Source: Apostichopus japonicus
Taxonomy: Eukaryota; Echinodermata; Holothuroidea; Aspidochirotida; Stichopodidae
Assembly: GCF_037975245.1 (NCBI RefSeq)
Contig: NC_092561.1
Location: forward strand, 8,120,001-8,184,000
DNA: 64,000 bases
Direction of reading: 5' to 3'
The stretch's first letter is position 1; each line of letters starts with the position of its first letter. The position numbers and the translations under genes were made by a program. Shown here piece by piece: positions 50,401 to 62,461 of this stretch. The notes beneath the pieces are model-generated. The model was not told the DNA's origin, searched no databases, and saw only the letters and a program-made list of their open reading frames with translations.

Positions 50401-53400
50401 ATCACGTTTCATTACTGTCTGCATTTTGTAGCGACACTAACAAAACGTCACTTGCAAGCAACGGAAAGTTAACTTTTTCATATGGCCGCCCGCGGTATAG
50501 GGCGAGTCTTCAATGCCATTAAGTGAAATTGTACTATTTTTTGGGCATCTTCTCGTCTTGCGGGTCCGAAGTTAAACCAGGGAGGTGTTAACAACTCCCT
50601 GGTTATATCATGATCTTACAACTGGTGATTGTTTTCAACCTTGTTTTTGTTTTGTTTATTATTCTTCTAAAGAGTTAACGTAGCCGAAGATTTGTCTTTC
50701 TTACAAGACAATTCCATCGATTTGATATCAACCGCAGCAGCAGTCCATTATTTTGAACCCGAGCCGTTCCTTGCCGAAGTTGATCGAGTTCTAAAACCAG
50801 GGGGCTGTTTTCTGGTTTTATTATTTGCAGTGAAAGGCATATTCTTGACTTCTGCAACCAACAACGATGATATCAACAACAAATGCGAGGATATAATGGA
50901 GGACGTACGTCATTATTCTTAAGCAAATAATGTTGAATTAATGTGAACTGACTCATTCCCCCATAGGACATATAGGAATACCTCTCAATACCAGTTGAGC
51001 TACGTAACTTTATCCAACTTCCTATTACAACAAGTAAGATGATATAGTTTCGTTACCGGCAGTTGCTAAACAAAAATATATATTTCAATATTCAAGAACA
51101 CTACAAAGCGATACAAACTTTCACGATATTACCAAAGTGAACGTAACGCTACTTTACATATTGAGGGCGTTTAAGAAACACCTTTAAAACAGTCATGTTA
51201 TGGAACACAGCAATACAGCAAATGTTGTTGTTGTCCTGTTTAGGCTTATCGATTGTTTGTAAAGAACGCCATTTGTTTAGGAAAACAATCTCCATGTTAG
51301 AAATACAATATAAGCAGGTTGTATATTTTTTACATCAGCATGTTTATATTTAAACTTAGTATGTTATAGTTCAATATTTGTGTATCAGACGTGACATTTA
51401 ACATGTTACAACGCAATTTCAGAATATGTGTGTTCATTCTAAGAACTTGCTTGAATTTTGCTTTGAACCTATCGGTTTTATGGAGCGGCCATTTTCGTTT
51501 CACAATTTCAGATGTTCTTTTTTTTTATCAACGTTTATAAGGAACGACTTGCCACAATTTAACATCAGTATGCCATATTTGATATTAGTATAAACAACAG
51601 ATGGTCAGAACAAGGTGTCAGCAACACCGATGCCTTCCCCCTCCCCTCCCCCCTCCCCCTCCCCCTCCCTTCCCCTTACATTGTGATACAGATGACGCTC
51701 CCAACGTTGCCTCTTTGTGATGTAATATTGCCCTCGTTTTTTTTCTATTTCGCAGATCCGTAAAACTACTTATTCGGTTTTTAAGAAAGGTTCAAATAAA
51801 GTGATATCCTCTGGAAGTTATTCACTCCCTGATTACCCCGATAGACACCAGTGAGTAACACCATTTCTATTGAATTAACAATGTTACAATTGTAGTTTTC
51901 TTTTTTTCTTTTTCAATTTTCTGCTCATGTATATTCATGGAAGAGAAACATTGCTGTTACAACATTCGAACAAGACATTCATGTTAATAAAAAATTATGC
52001 CTTAACATTTCAGCACTTCAGGAAGATCATTTGTAAAATTTCCAAACAATTTTGAAGAAATTGAAACAAAGTAAGGACTGAGACTTAGACAAAATAACTT
52101 TAGTGCGCATGCGCGCTACAATATTGGGTATTACTTGACATGTGAACGATACCTACATGACTGGACGTTGAAACTTAAAAGTTTCATATAGTCTCTGTAA
52201 ATTTGCAGTTTCAGAGCCTAGCTGCGTAGGCAACATATTCTGAGCCTGTCACATGTACCTATAAATGACTAATATACTCCCTGGTGTGTTATCCGCCCCT
52301 AAAGTATAACACCATTAACAACCGAAAAGTTCTTCCTAATACTGCAAGTACTCCACGCGCACTACAATACTGCGTGTATTTGCGGGCAGATGCAGTTTTT
52401 TTACTTCACATGATACTTCACATTTCTATACAGCTTTCAATTAACATCCAAGAGACGATACGATCACCTTGATGAGTTTGTCGGTTTCTTAAAGTCCTTG
52501 GGAACATTGAAGTTGTATAACGAACAACATCCAGAGGAAGGAGATCAGATTGAACGCATCAAGAAAAGGTGACATATAACAAAAATCTTTAATTCTCCAT
52601 TTTACGAACACAAAGCAGTAATTACTGATGCACGGTTGTGGGACATGAACAATAGTAACATGTGTGATACAGGTGGCACTAACAGTTACTGTACTATTAC
52701 TATGTGTTTGAAGTAAAGGAGGTACGGTACCGCTTGATTCCAGTTCACATCTCTCTTTAAATTACGCCAATTCGTCATACCGAGAACGAAGAAAAGCCAC
52801 GTTCGGGTATCACCATAGGCCTACTTAAATAGTATACAATGACTTCATTTAAGAATCGCGTATTAAAGAACTCTCACTCAATGGTTGCTACAGTAACACG
52901 GTAACATGTGTTACAGGTGGCACCAGTAGTTATTGTACTCGCAACGAGTATCGGCTGACTTTTTCTAAGAATCCTGGTGAAATTTGCATGACATTTCTAA
53001 ATGAACGAAACGACAACTGCAATGGTTTTTAAATTTGGATTGGACAGGGTTCCATCTTCAGTTTAGGAGATATGAAGCTATATCAATACCGCGATAAATG
53101 TAAGTGCATGCAGATGTTGATGCATCGCAATTTCGAAGGAAAAAATTGGATGTATACATTTTAAGGAAAGATCACAAAACAAATTCGTCAGTGGTTTGTT
53201 ATCTGTGACATCACACCTGTTTGCTTCAAGTCCAGACTATGACAGCTTGAAATATTGTTCTATTATATTATCTCGAAAAAAAGGAAAAATGCGAATTGCA
53301 TTCTAATTTCACTAGGACGTTTAGAATATGTTCCGTTTTCATCAGCCAATAAAAAAGTTTCCTATAACCTATGCTTTAAAACACCAAGCAAATCTGTCGT

Positions 53401-53626
53401 AGTATGATTTTGTTTTATGTTGTTACTTTACTAAATTTGATCATCTTCTACATATTGTTCGACTATTACCTCTGTGACTAGTTTGAAGAGGTACTTCAAA
53501 TAATCAATGTCGCCATTTTGTTTTGTTCACAGGCTACGGTTGGCTGTAGCTACCAGTTCTTCAACACAAGAAATATCGCCAGTCGTGTTAAACTGTATGT
53601 TTAACTGTTATATGTATAGGAAATAG
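47403..53626 (+). CDS. SAM-dependent methyltransferase B, seven exons
   Basis: Exons: 47,403-47,531; 48,634-48,788; 50,673-50,904; 51,756-51,850; 52,014-52,070; 52,434-52,568; 53,533-53,626, giving 897 nt and 298 aa with every phase consistent. Same probable role as copy A. It starts [20 protein letters not shown]; motif I is [12 protein letters not shown] (49-60); D74 lies in MIGIDRS; H120 in [12 protein letters not shown]; then [13 protein letters not shown]. It ends [16 protein letters not shown]. It differs from A and C by an extra in-frame 57-nt exon encoding [18 protein letters not shown], and by a normal GT donor after exon 6 (AAAAG then GTGACA). It is divergent from A and tail to tail with C. 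Intron 3-bearing repeats do not disturb splicing signals; M1 copy 5 is in the second intron. Confidence 0.88.
48130..48560 (+). repeat. Segment duplicated at 59,640-59,925, with local tandem copy
   Basis: In methyltransferase B intron 1. The region GCTTTCATGAAACTTAC through GGTATGTTTGTCCTTACTGT, GGATAAACCATTGAATATTG and CCAGATGCAGTTATAAAACA recurs at 59,640-59,925, upstream of methyltransferase C. The final about 90 bp (TTTGCCAGATG.AGTTATAAA...) is repeated a second time at 48,480-48,560. It could be a dispersed repeat or a trace of the gene duplication. Confidence 0.7.
50158..50522 (-). mobile_element. M1 MITE, copy 5, in methyltransferase B intron 2
   Basis: Complete, about 365 bp, with TTAA at both ends (50,158-50,161 and 50,519-50,522) and both inverted termini. 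Same orientation as the copy at 4,759. Confidence 0.85.
50575..50604. repeat. Short hairpin repeat AACCAGGGAGGTGTT...
   Basis: Near-perfect 30-bp palindrome, arms AACCAGGGAGGTGTT and AACAACTCCCTGGTT. Related to 29,348-29,378 and, more weakly, 14,110-14,129. Confidence 0.7.
52609..52954. repeat. Palindromic repeat, family P1, copy 1, in methyltransferase B intron 6
   Basis: Matches 61,014-61,300 over most of its length: AAGCAGTAATTACTGATGCA, CGGTTGTGGGACATGAACA, GGAGGTACGGTACCGCTTGA. Its right end, GGTGGCACCAGTAGTTATTG...GAGTATCGG, is the complement of the left end of copy 2, so the ends are inverted repeats. The left terminus is missing here. Confidence 0.7.
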
Positions 53627-55683
53627 GCCTGAGTATTACAATATGCATCATTGGAACACAGACAAGAAACAAAAATCAGTAATCCATGTTGGCGAGGCTT
53701 AACCGTCCTAATGAATGAACTTAAGGTCTCTCATATCTGGAAATTAGTTTGATGCTTACTCATAATGTTAGCAGAACTGTAGTGCGAGTACCCCATCAGT
53801 AACAATTAAATGAGTACGCTTACCAGTAAGTGTTTTAAATACAGGTATACGGGTATTTAGTCTTATTCTAAATTTTCATACAGTCCCGTGTATATACGAG
53901 TAAATAATCAAGTTAGAGTACAAATCTATGAGGCCGAGTACAAGTAGCCTATAGGCACCGTACCACACAATTAGAGTAGTGCATGTCCTATCGGAAAATT
54001 GTGCTATAGTGGCCTATTGTAGTGAATTTGTTTTGGGCATTTTCTGAGTCATCATCTTTCTTTTTCATTTTTGGATGTTGAAGAGGATGATATAAACTAC
54101 TGATGGTCTAAAAATCTGGATGATTGAATGTGATTTAAGGTATTTTAGAAAATCCTGGGTGAAAAAAGAAGATTCCACAGCTCTTCAAGCTCAAAATTTA
54201 AACGTTAATGGTGGCAAAAGTTGAATGTGCTGTGATAGCCCAAGCCATCAGCTATCATATGGTGGGTAGGACATGTCATTTGAAGACTTCTATCTATGCT
54301 CTAGCGGCCTTGGAAAGTGACCTATTGATTGTGTAAGTCGATGGAGCAAATGAATTGTAGTACGACACCTATACTATTATAATACGAGTACAAGTACGAA
54401 ACCACATGGAATCCCTACAATAATGATATTGAGATATTCTCAATACTATGGTGCCATCGGTGTTACAGTGCAACTTGTGGAAGTATACAATTCTAATTAT
54501 TCATTTAAAAAAAAATTAAATGGATGTGCACTATGAATTCATACTCTCAGAATCAGGAATTGAAATAAACTCAAATAGTCACTTTATTAATAAAGAAAAA
54601 AACACAAATTTTGTTTCCTTCCATCTCTTTTGATTTCAATGCTATCGGCGTACCCAGCAGAGGGGAGCAGTGACACGTGGATGGCAAAGCGGTCAAAAGT
54701 CTCGCTCCTGTCTCTCTGTACTACCTCCTCTCCTCTCAACGTGAACCACCATCCACCCACCCCCTCAATGAAATATACGACATTATAAAATAGTGGAGAT
54801 AAGTAAGGAAATCTGAGTGAGTTAGAGGACTGAACAACATACATCAATTAAAACTTTGGGATATTTCGCTTTATATGGTTGACCTTTACTAATGGACTTT
54901 ACCCGGTCTGCAAGCCAAAAACTCTGGTTACGCCACCGTTAAGAACATTCCAAGAAAATTTCCATCAAACTCATCTACATACAGTCAGTTAAATCAATCT
55001 ATATAGACCATGGGATTTCCAATGTATTTCAGTTTGCTAACCATAATTCTTTTACAAATACTTCCTAGTTCCTAGACAGCCTGGCATTGTCTCATTTATC
55101 GTTCACCTTTCAACTTTACTATTCTTAACCATTGGCTTAAAATCAGAAGTGGGGGCCACGGCGCTGCCAAGGAAGATCACCGGTTTTTGAAAGTAGGGGA
55201 GGACAGGATGTTGTTTCTACCCACAATTTTCCACGGAGAGATGCAATCTATGGCGTTGTTGAATTGAACAGCTGATCCTGTGAATTGGCACCAAAAAATT
55301 GCCAATCCATCACACTTTTATTACCATATGATGAGTCTTATAATCCTTAGAATATTTTGAAGAAGGGGGTAACACGGGGTTATCGGTTCTTCGGTGATTT
55401 GTACCCCTCACTCCCCCTCTTAGAACTTCGCCCCTGGGTTTGAAGTACGTGTGGTCAGAGAATATCAATTATTAAGTTACTTTTCATTTTACGTTTTGTT
55501 ACCTACCAGTCTGAGAGAAGTTTCTTCATTGTGATCTCAGAAGTTATAAACGAGCGAAATTTTAGTCGAAAGTATACGAATCAAATGTTAACCAATGAAT
55601 ACCATTAGAAGATTAAAAGTTTAAGTTTGATTACAAGACGCATGCACCTTTTTGAATGAATATATTTTCTTGCGGTATGATCT
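53627..55683. other. Intergenic between the 3' ends of methyltransferases B and C
   Basis: No gene is seen. It holds a diverged trace of the R1 repeat (about 54,190-54,370) and GTACTCG/GAGTACAAG-rich patches. AATAAA at about 54,563 (plus) for B and its complement at 55,317-55,322 (minus, about 365 nt past the stop) for C are possible polyadenylation signals. Confidence 0.45.
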
Positions 55684-58600
55684 TCACATCGGTTTCCTAT
55701 ACAGATGACAGTTAAACAACATGCTGACAACGACTCCCATGCTTTCCGGTGTAGATGAAATATCAGCAAACAGAGACAATAACCTGTCGGTGCAAGAAGA
55801 CAAAAGACATTTCAGTCTGTCAGTGCAATATATAAAGAATATCTCCTTGTGCTGCTTTGTTTTTTTTATCCATTTATCAAAAGTATGTGTTTTAGTAGTG
55901 GGTGAATTAATAGATAATGACATATGTCCGATGATCAACTTGCCTAACGAATTATCAGTACGTAGTTCATTAGGCCTATCCGCTTTCTAAATAATTGTGT
56001 TCTGCACAAGATGCCATATTGTATCTGAATTTATAAACAAAACGAAAGAGATTTAGATTTTAAACAAGGTAGGACCAAAAAGATTTTTAAAATAAAATAT
56101 CTCAACGCTTCCTTCTCTCGTCGTTAAGACAAAATAAATACTTGCTTTTTCTTGAATCTCTCAATCTGGTCCCCCTCCTCTGGGAATTGTTGGGTATACT
56201 CCTGTAATGTTCCCGTAGACTTCATGAGGCCGACAAATTCCTCAACATTGTCGTACTGTCGCTTAGATGTCACCTGAAAGCTATTCAATGAAAATATTAA
56301 AGCAGTTTTTGTATTGTAAATAAAACTTGTCATATATTTTAGTAGTTTTAGTATTGAGAAGTCAATGGGTTTTGTATCGTCTTGCCTATTTTTCACTTTA
56401 AACATGATAACTTTCATTCGAGGGTCACAGGGTGGGGGTTGTTGCGAGCCCTACTCCCACTCATAAGATGTGGTTTCGTCACATGTAAATGATATCTAGT
56501 TACCTTCTGGTCGATGTCATTAACGGGATAATGATCATAACAAGTTTACTCACTGTTTATCAGTATAGTTTGGGGCTGGATACGTGCCAGAAGTTATCAC
56601 CTTCTTGGAACCCTCTCGAAAGACCCGACCGCTCACAACGAATATCTACGAAATGAATAAGCGAGAATCATATTGCATGGTTGTTTAAATATACACACTT
56701 AGAAAAGTAAGAAAGACACCAGCATGTTTTGGAACTAATTGCGGTAGTTTAAGTAAAAAAAAGAAGAAGAAGAAGGAATCAACGTTGCGCTTATACTTCT
56801 AGTATACATGTAAAGCTCACTATGATTCGTGTATCCAGTTACACGCTGCATATAACGTTAGTGCATACAATGCGGACCAATTCTAAGTAACACTGTATAG
56901 CTGCAGATCATATTAAATGCCCCATTTTTTTCTCATGTGTTTCTTTGGGAGGGGGGGGGTGCTCAGGAAAAAAAGAGATAGATGTGTTTACTCACTTCTT
57001 CGATGAGATCTTGGCATTTCTTGTCAACGCTGTCATTATTGGTAAGGGACTTCAGAAAAAAGCCATCCGCTCTCATCAACATAGTAAGAAGACAACCTCC
57101 TGGTTTTAAAACTCGATCAACTTCAGCGAGGAATGGCTCGGGTTGAAAGTAATGGATTGCTGCAGCCGTCGAGACTAGGTCGACGGTGCCATCTTGAAGG
57201 AATGATAAGTCTTCGGCGAGATTAACTCTGAAGCAGAACAACAAATTTGAAAGTTACGGGATGAGCCAGTGACCAAAATGATGAATATCCTACTCATGTT
57301 CAATCAAGCAATTATAACAAATAGATACCAAAGTAGTACGCGGAAGCCGTACAGCTTAGAAAAGCTATGTATGGCCTGCCTGGAATTTATAAACGAATAT
57401 TCACATCTGAAATCTACACAAATCATAATGTCGACACGAACGCATAACAAGTTTGCAATTTCATCATTCATGTCTTTTATTGTTCTGCCCATAATTAAGT
57501 CGACATACTGTCATGGATCAGCTTACCAGTTTATTGACTCCAAAATGGCTGCACCTCTCAGTCCGAGGCGCCAACGGCTTCGCCAGTTTGCTGTGCCGAC
57601 CACCTCGATTCATTTTAATGTGCTGCGCATGTCACATAGCCCCATTTTCGCAGGTTGGGCCAGCGAGCCGGTAGCAATGTTCACCCCATTCCACCCTAGA
57701 CCAGTGATAAAATGACCACTGGGGGTAACTACTTTTCACGGTTTAAGTATCATTTTGACAACTTACCGGTATTCAACATTTTCTTCACTGGTTACTTCAA
57801 TTGCAACATCGATCTGTGATTTACTGCGATCGATTCCTATCATCTTTGTGAAGAGTGGTGCGAGGACCCTCGTTAGTTGACCGTTACCGCATCCAACGTC
57901 TAGGGCAAGTGTACCAGCGTTCTAAGAGAAAATAATGAAGGCAAAATAAAAATAAACTTTCCATCAGGAAGAAATAAGTAGATCATTATGATGGTTCAGT
58001 TTCTTGATCTGCGAATGGTTTTCTATAATGATGTGGTAAAAGGAAGGCGGAATGATTGGCTATTTCAGTGTATATTTGAAAAGCAATGCACTTGAACGGT
58101 TTAGTAATAATTTATCACGGTTTTGGGACATTTTTAATCTGTGTCAATTGGTCGAATCTGGAATTTCATTGACTCAAAAGTAGGCCTTCTTTCAGTGTTG
58201 CTTACGATCTTGCAACATAATGTCCTTAATTAATAAATAAATTAATGCTATTATTAATATTATATGTATTCTCAGAAATTCATATTACCACAACCAAGAC
58301 ACAGTGGCGGATCTATGTTTTTTTGGAAGAGGTGTATGAGGGAAGGTTGTGGGGAACTGCGTAAAACCGTGGATTTCTCCTAGATAAAAAAAACCCACCT
58401 CACTTTAATCGGCCAGGGCTCGAGTCCACGCCCACTGAGATGTTGGTTTCATTGCTTCTAACGAAACCGCCTTCATCTACTTGAGCATCATTCGAAGATC
58501 GTTGCAAGTAGTCTTAATGCGCTGAGTTGTGTTCATTATGTTTTAGCTTTTGATCAAGTCACATTTTATCTTCAGCGGATCAAGCAACACTGATGATAGG

Positions 58601-58807
58601 AGGATTTATTTCTATCTCAAAACGTAATATAAAAAGGAAGAAACCCAATGAATAGACCTTATATAGAAACATTCATACCTGTGGAAGTGTACGTGTTATT
58701 CCCATGAACGATGCCACCTCTTTTTCCAGTCCTAAACCGATATAGTTTGGACGATAATCTTGATAATTTCTTGACACTTCAGCATCTTCAAATAGTTGGT
58801 CTCCCAT
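55684..58807 (-). CDS. SAM-dependent methyltransferase C, six exons
   Basis: Exons (minus): 58,679-58,807; 57,767-57,921; 56,996-57,227; 56,554-56,645; 56,146-56,280; 55,684-55,783, giving 843 nt and 280 aa. It starts MGDQLFEDAEVSRNYQDYRP; motif I is ALDVGCGNGQLT; the acidic loop is MIGIDRS; the active-site region is AAAIHYFQPEPF with His 120; then [13 protein letters not shown]. It ends SMLFNCHLYRKPM. Exon 4 is one codon shorter than in A and B. Exon 5 ends AAAAA then GCAAGT, a GC-AG donor as in A. There is no trace of the 57-nt exon of B. Its introns share sequence with those of D, so C and D are the closest pair. Role as in A; substrate unknown. Confidence 0.88.
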
Positions 58808-59937
58808 TTTCTTGGTTACCTCCAAAATTTGTGAAAAGAGATGGCAAGAACCAAGCGATTTCGACAGTATTTCTTATAACTATTGGACCAAACGATGAAT
58901 GTCTTTCATATTGAACTTGATTGAAAGTCATTTGTGCAATCCCAGTTTCTACCGCCGTATTTGCTGTTAGCTTAAATACACAGCACACAGTACACTTCTA
59001 AATTTACACCAAACGCGTCATTGTGTGATTTAAATTCACTACAAACTTTGATATATGTGGAAAACCCACCCGCATTTCATAAATATATTCCGAGGCAAGA
59101 TGGAAATATCATCAGTGTAATCCATACGGTTCGGTAAACATATTTTTCGTAAAAACGGTTGAAGGGTAAACAGGCTTTGAATGGTACGGTTCGTGAAAAA
59201 CAGTATAGGTTAAGTTAACGGTATGAAACTTAAACTGTTGTGTGTGAAATGCCTAGATCACGTGCAGTGGTCTTATGCGACAAAGCTCGGTATCCTGTAT
59301 TTTGTTAAATGGTTAAATGAAGTCAACCAGAGCATTCGGGCATCTATGATTTCAACAGTCTAGTAGCGTTTATCAGTAAAATAAAGTATATGATTTACGA
59401 AATAGAAGTCACAAGAATTTTGAAGCTCCAATAGTAAGACTAAAATCTGCTTTAAATGGATATTCTGCTGGCATAACATGTAAACCTTTAAAAAAGGAAA
59501 AGAATGTTTCATATTGTTGAATGAAACCCTAACTTGTCCCTGACTCGAGAGGGTTGATGGAATAAAGCCTAACCTATTTTGATTGATTAAACCCTCTCTT
59601 ACTCCAGAAGGTAGATCATACGAGGGCAACTGTTTTTCGAAACCTTAATTTCCTGATATAAACTTGTCGTTGCTTTCATGAAGCTTACATTGTGGTATGT
59701 TTGTCCTTACTGTCAATGTTACCTGTGGTGAAATTTCATCGAAATGGATTTCTTATGAAGAAACACTATTTACGTCGGTGGATAAACCATTGAATATTGA
59801 ACAGAACCCCAAACATTTTCAGCTCAATGATTGCCCGGCTTAGAACACTATTCAGATAAGTACTATTTGCCAGATGCAGTTATAAAACAACACTAACTTT
59901 AAAGAGTTCATTTCTTCGCGATAAGAAACGCTAAGAG
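58808..59937. other. Upstream region of methyltransferase C
   Basis: No gene is seen. The segment 59,640-59,925 matches intron 1 of methyltransferase B (48,130-48,440). Confidence 0.45.
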
Positions 59938-60310
59938 TTGGGGTGGGCATCCTACGGCCCGCGGGGCATATGCGGCCCGCCAGTGATTTTTTGGCGGCCC
60001 GTGAGATGTCTCAAGCAAAAGGGAAAAAACAATCTATTTACATCATCACAAAAAAACGAGCTAGCTGCTTAGAATTTATCGGCACTATAATGATGATGTT
60101 AGGGATAGGCCTATTATCACCATTAATAATCAACTGTACGGTATTGACATTACGTTTTTGTGAATACAGATTAAGTTCACAAAGCTATTGCTTGAAAGTC
60201 CTAGGAATCAAAGGTTTGAAATCAACAGCAGGTCGTTGGTTAGTTGCGGCCCAGTCAATTTTTCACTCCTTATATCTGGCCCATTCATTAAACAAGGTTA
60301 ACCACCCCTG
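59938..60310. mobile_element. hAT (Charlie-like) MITE, decayed
   Basis: The left end TTGGGGTGGGCATCCTACGG, then CCCGCGGGG, and the right end GGTTAACCACCCCTG resemble the GGGGTGGGCAAACTACGGCCCG ends of Charlie-type hAT elements. The flanking 8-mers GCTAAGAG and CCTAAGGG match at 6 of 8 bases, consistent with an old duplication. The open frame inside has no recognisable domain. Confidence 0.6.
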
Positions 60311-60622
60311 CCTAAGGGGGAAGCAGTTTTGACTTTTAGGTGCAGAAACGTAAGGTGGCGACAATTTGTCCGAATCAAAGTATAACTTCAACCACCCAAC
60401 AGCCAGAAGATCCTACTCCAACTTACTTATGTGATTATACCAAGAACCACAATGTGAGAAAGTACTGACGGCTTTAATGAGGAGTTTCATGTGAATTCCA
60501 TTGATAAAAATGATACCAGTTAGCACTGAATTATACATTTTACATTGATATCTTGTCAAAGAGAAAAAATGGAGTTATAAGTATACGCACGACCAAAATT
60601 CATTGACGCAGCTAGGGTTTCA

Positions 60623-60805
60623 ATGGACCCAGTAAAAGAGGAAGAGGGGGGAGGGGGGGGGCTTCCACCGTTACTTCATCTAACAGCAGATGAATGCAGA
60701 TTAATGCCTACACAAGCATTAATAAGCACAATTAGGCAAAAGTATTCTAAATTATATGAAACCATATGTCGACTAACAACCATGACGAAGAATAAAGAGG
60801 GGTGA
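60623..60805 (+). CDS. Possible orphan exon or short frame, unrecognised
   Basis: A 60-codon frame starting MDPVKEEEGG with a G-rich stretch, then LTADECRLMPTQALISTIRQ and LYETICRLTTMTKNKEG. It is followed directly by GGGGTGAGTG, which could serve as a splice donor. I recognise no family and find no continuation nearby, so it may be chance or a remnant of a transposon gene. Confidence 0.2.
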   Translation: MDPVKEEEGGGGGLPPLLHLTADECRLMPTQALISTIRQKYSKLYETICRLTTMTKNKEG

Positions 60806-60964
60806 GTGTTTCCAATAATAGTTTTGTTTACGCAGAGCGGGAAATCAACAAAATGGAAAATCAATTTATCAATTTTATTTTGGTAATTGAATATGCATTC
60901 ATGACAAAGGTTCGTTTCAATTCAGACATTACTGATTCAGTTTGCGAGATCATCGCTATATCCG

Positions 60965-61420
60965 CCGATACTCAGTAACTACTGGTGCCACATGTAACAC
61001 ATGTTACCGTGTTACAAAAACAAAGCAGTAATTACTGATGCACGGTTGTGGGACATGAACAGTAGTAACATGTGTTACACAGGTGGCACTAACAGTTACT
61101 GTGCTATAGCTATGTGTTTGAAGTAAAGGAGGTACGGTACCGCTTGATTCCAGTTTAAATCTCTCTTTAAATTACGCCAATTCGACATACCGAGAATGAA
61201 GAAAGGCCATGTTCAGGTATATCCATAGGCCAACTTATAGTTTAAAACGACTAGTAGATACGACTTCATTTTAGAATCGCGTATTAATGAACTCGCACTC
61301 AATGGTTGGTACAGCAACTACTGTTCATGTCCCACAACCGTGCATCAGTAGTTACTACTTTGTGTTCGTAACATGTGTAAATGATCAGAAATTACTGTAC
61401 CAGCTATGAGTATCGGGGGG
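60965..61420. mobile_element. Palindromic repeat, family P1, copy 2
   Basis: The ends CCGATACTC and GAGTATCGG are inverted. Internally GCAGTAATTACTGATGCACG, GTTGTGGGACATGAACAGTAG (61,022-61,065) and its complement (61,318-61,360) form a second inverted pair. CCACATGTAACACATGTTAC blocks add further symmetry. Compare copy 1 at 52,609. This looks like a non-autonomous foldback element; the target duplication is not clear. Confidence 0.7.
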
Positions 61421-62461
61421 CTCTATGCACGGTATACAAGAATGAAAATATCTGGCATTGCGTCAAAGCAGTGCATGGTCAGTTAAATTATTTGTCAAAA
61501 TAGTAGGGGGAAAACAGTTGTAAGTGAAATAAGGAGGCGTAGGCACGTTGGAACTCATTCATTTATTGAATGCAATAACACTACTGGCAGTTGATATCCA
61601 ACGGATCACAATGTCGGAACTAACCCCTTAGCTGACCCCTGGACATTTGGGATATTTGCTCAATGACCCGTCAATTTCAAACTCTGATAAAATTGCAAAG
61701 TGTCCTCCACCGCTGTCTATGTACTATCATATAATAATATATTTACTATTAAGTTTTTATATTACGTCGACAACGTATAATTACAACCCTGTGATTTACA
61801 ATACGGAACACTGAGATAATATAGAAATAGGTTGGTATGAGTCAGATTTGACGACCTGTTTTATTACACGGGTTAAATTTTTATGTAAAAGGAGTCAAAC
61901 TTGGAATTAAACCTTCCTTTATTCGTGTTATTCGTGAATAACAGTTTAAGACGGACCTCACAGTGAACCTGTCATGAAATTAACTCATATATTAGAAGAT
62001 AAGGCCAGTTTGAATGTCAAAAAGTTGAAAGCAACTCTCTATATACATTTATAAATATTTTCTTAGATTTTCGAAGTAAGGCTTGATAATAAATAAAACA
62101 AATATTTAAAGAATCATATCAATCATTTTTTTCCCTTCCAAATCAGTTTTTTATTTCCTTTCATGCAATGCGTGCAAATTAAACACAATTAAACAGTACA
62201 AATTATAAATATGCCCTACTGCATCTATAAGGATTATAATTTTGTATCCATTTTTTTTTACAACCTTGATTCCGATTCACTTGTTCATGTTTTTGGTGAA
62301 TTCAACATTTGGTATCATGTCATTAATAGTTTAAACGTTGTTTACAAGACGCATGCAAATTGTCAAACACCAACAGTTTCATTAAAAACAAACATAGCAC
62401 TATTCTCATCTATGCACGTGCATGGCTTTTTCAAAACACTGCATCCCAGAACGTATAATCT
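61421..62461. other. Intergenic between methyltransferases C and D
   Basis: AT-rich, with no gene or repeat recognised. A minus-strand AATAAA (complement at about 62,150-62,155), roughly 310 nt past the stop of D, may be its polyadenylation signal. Confidence 0.4.

Noticed and set aside
59943-60332. 129-codon frame as a gene
   Set aside because: It overlies a decayed Charlie-like hAT element and has no domain.
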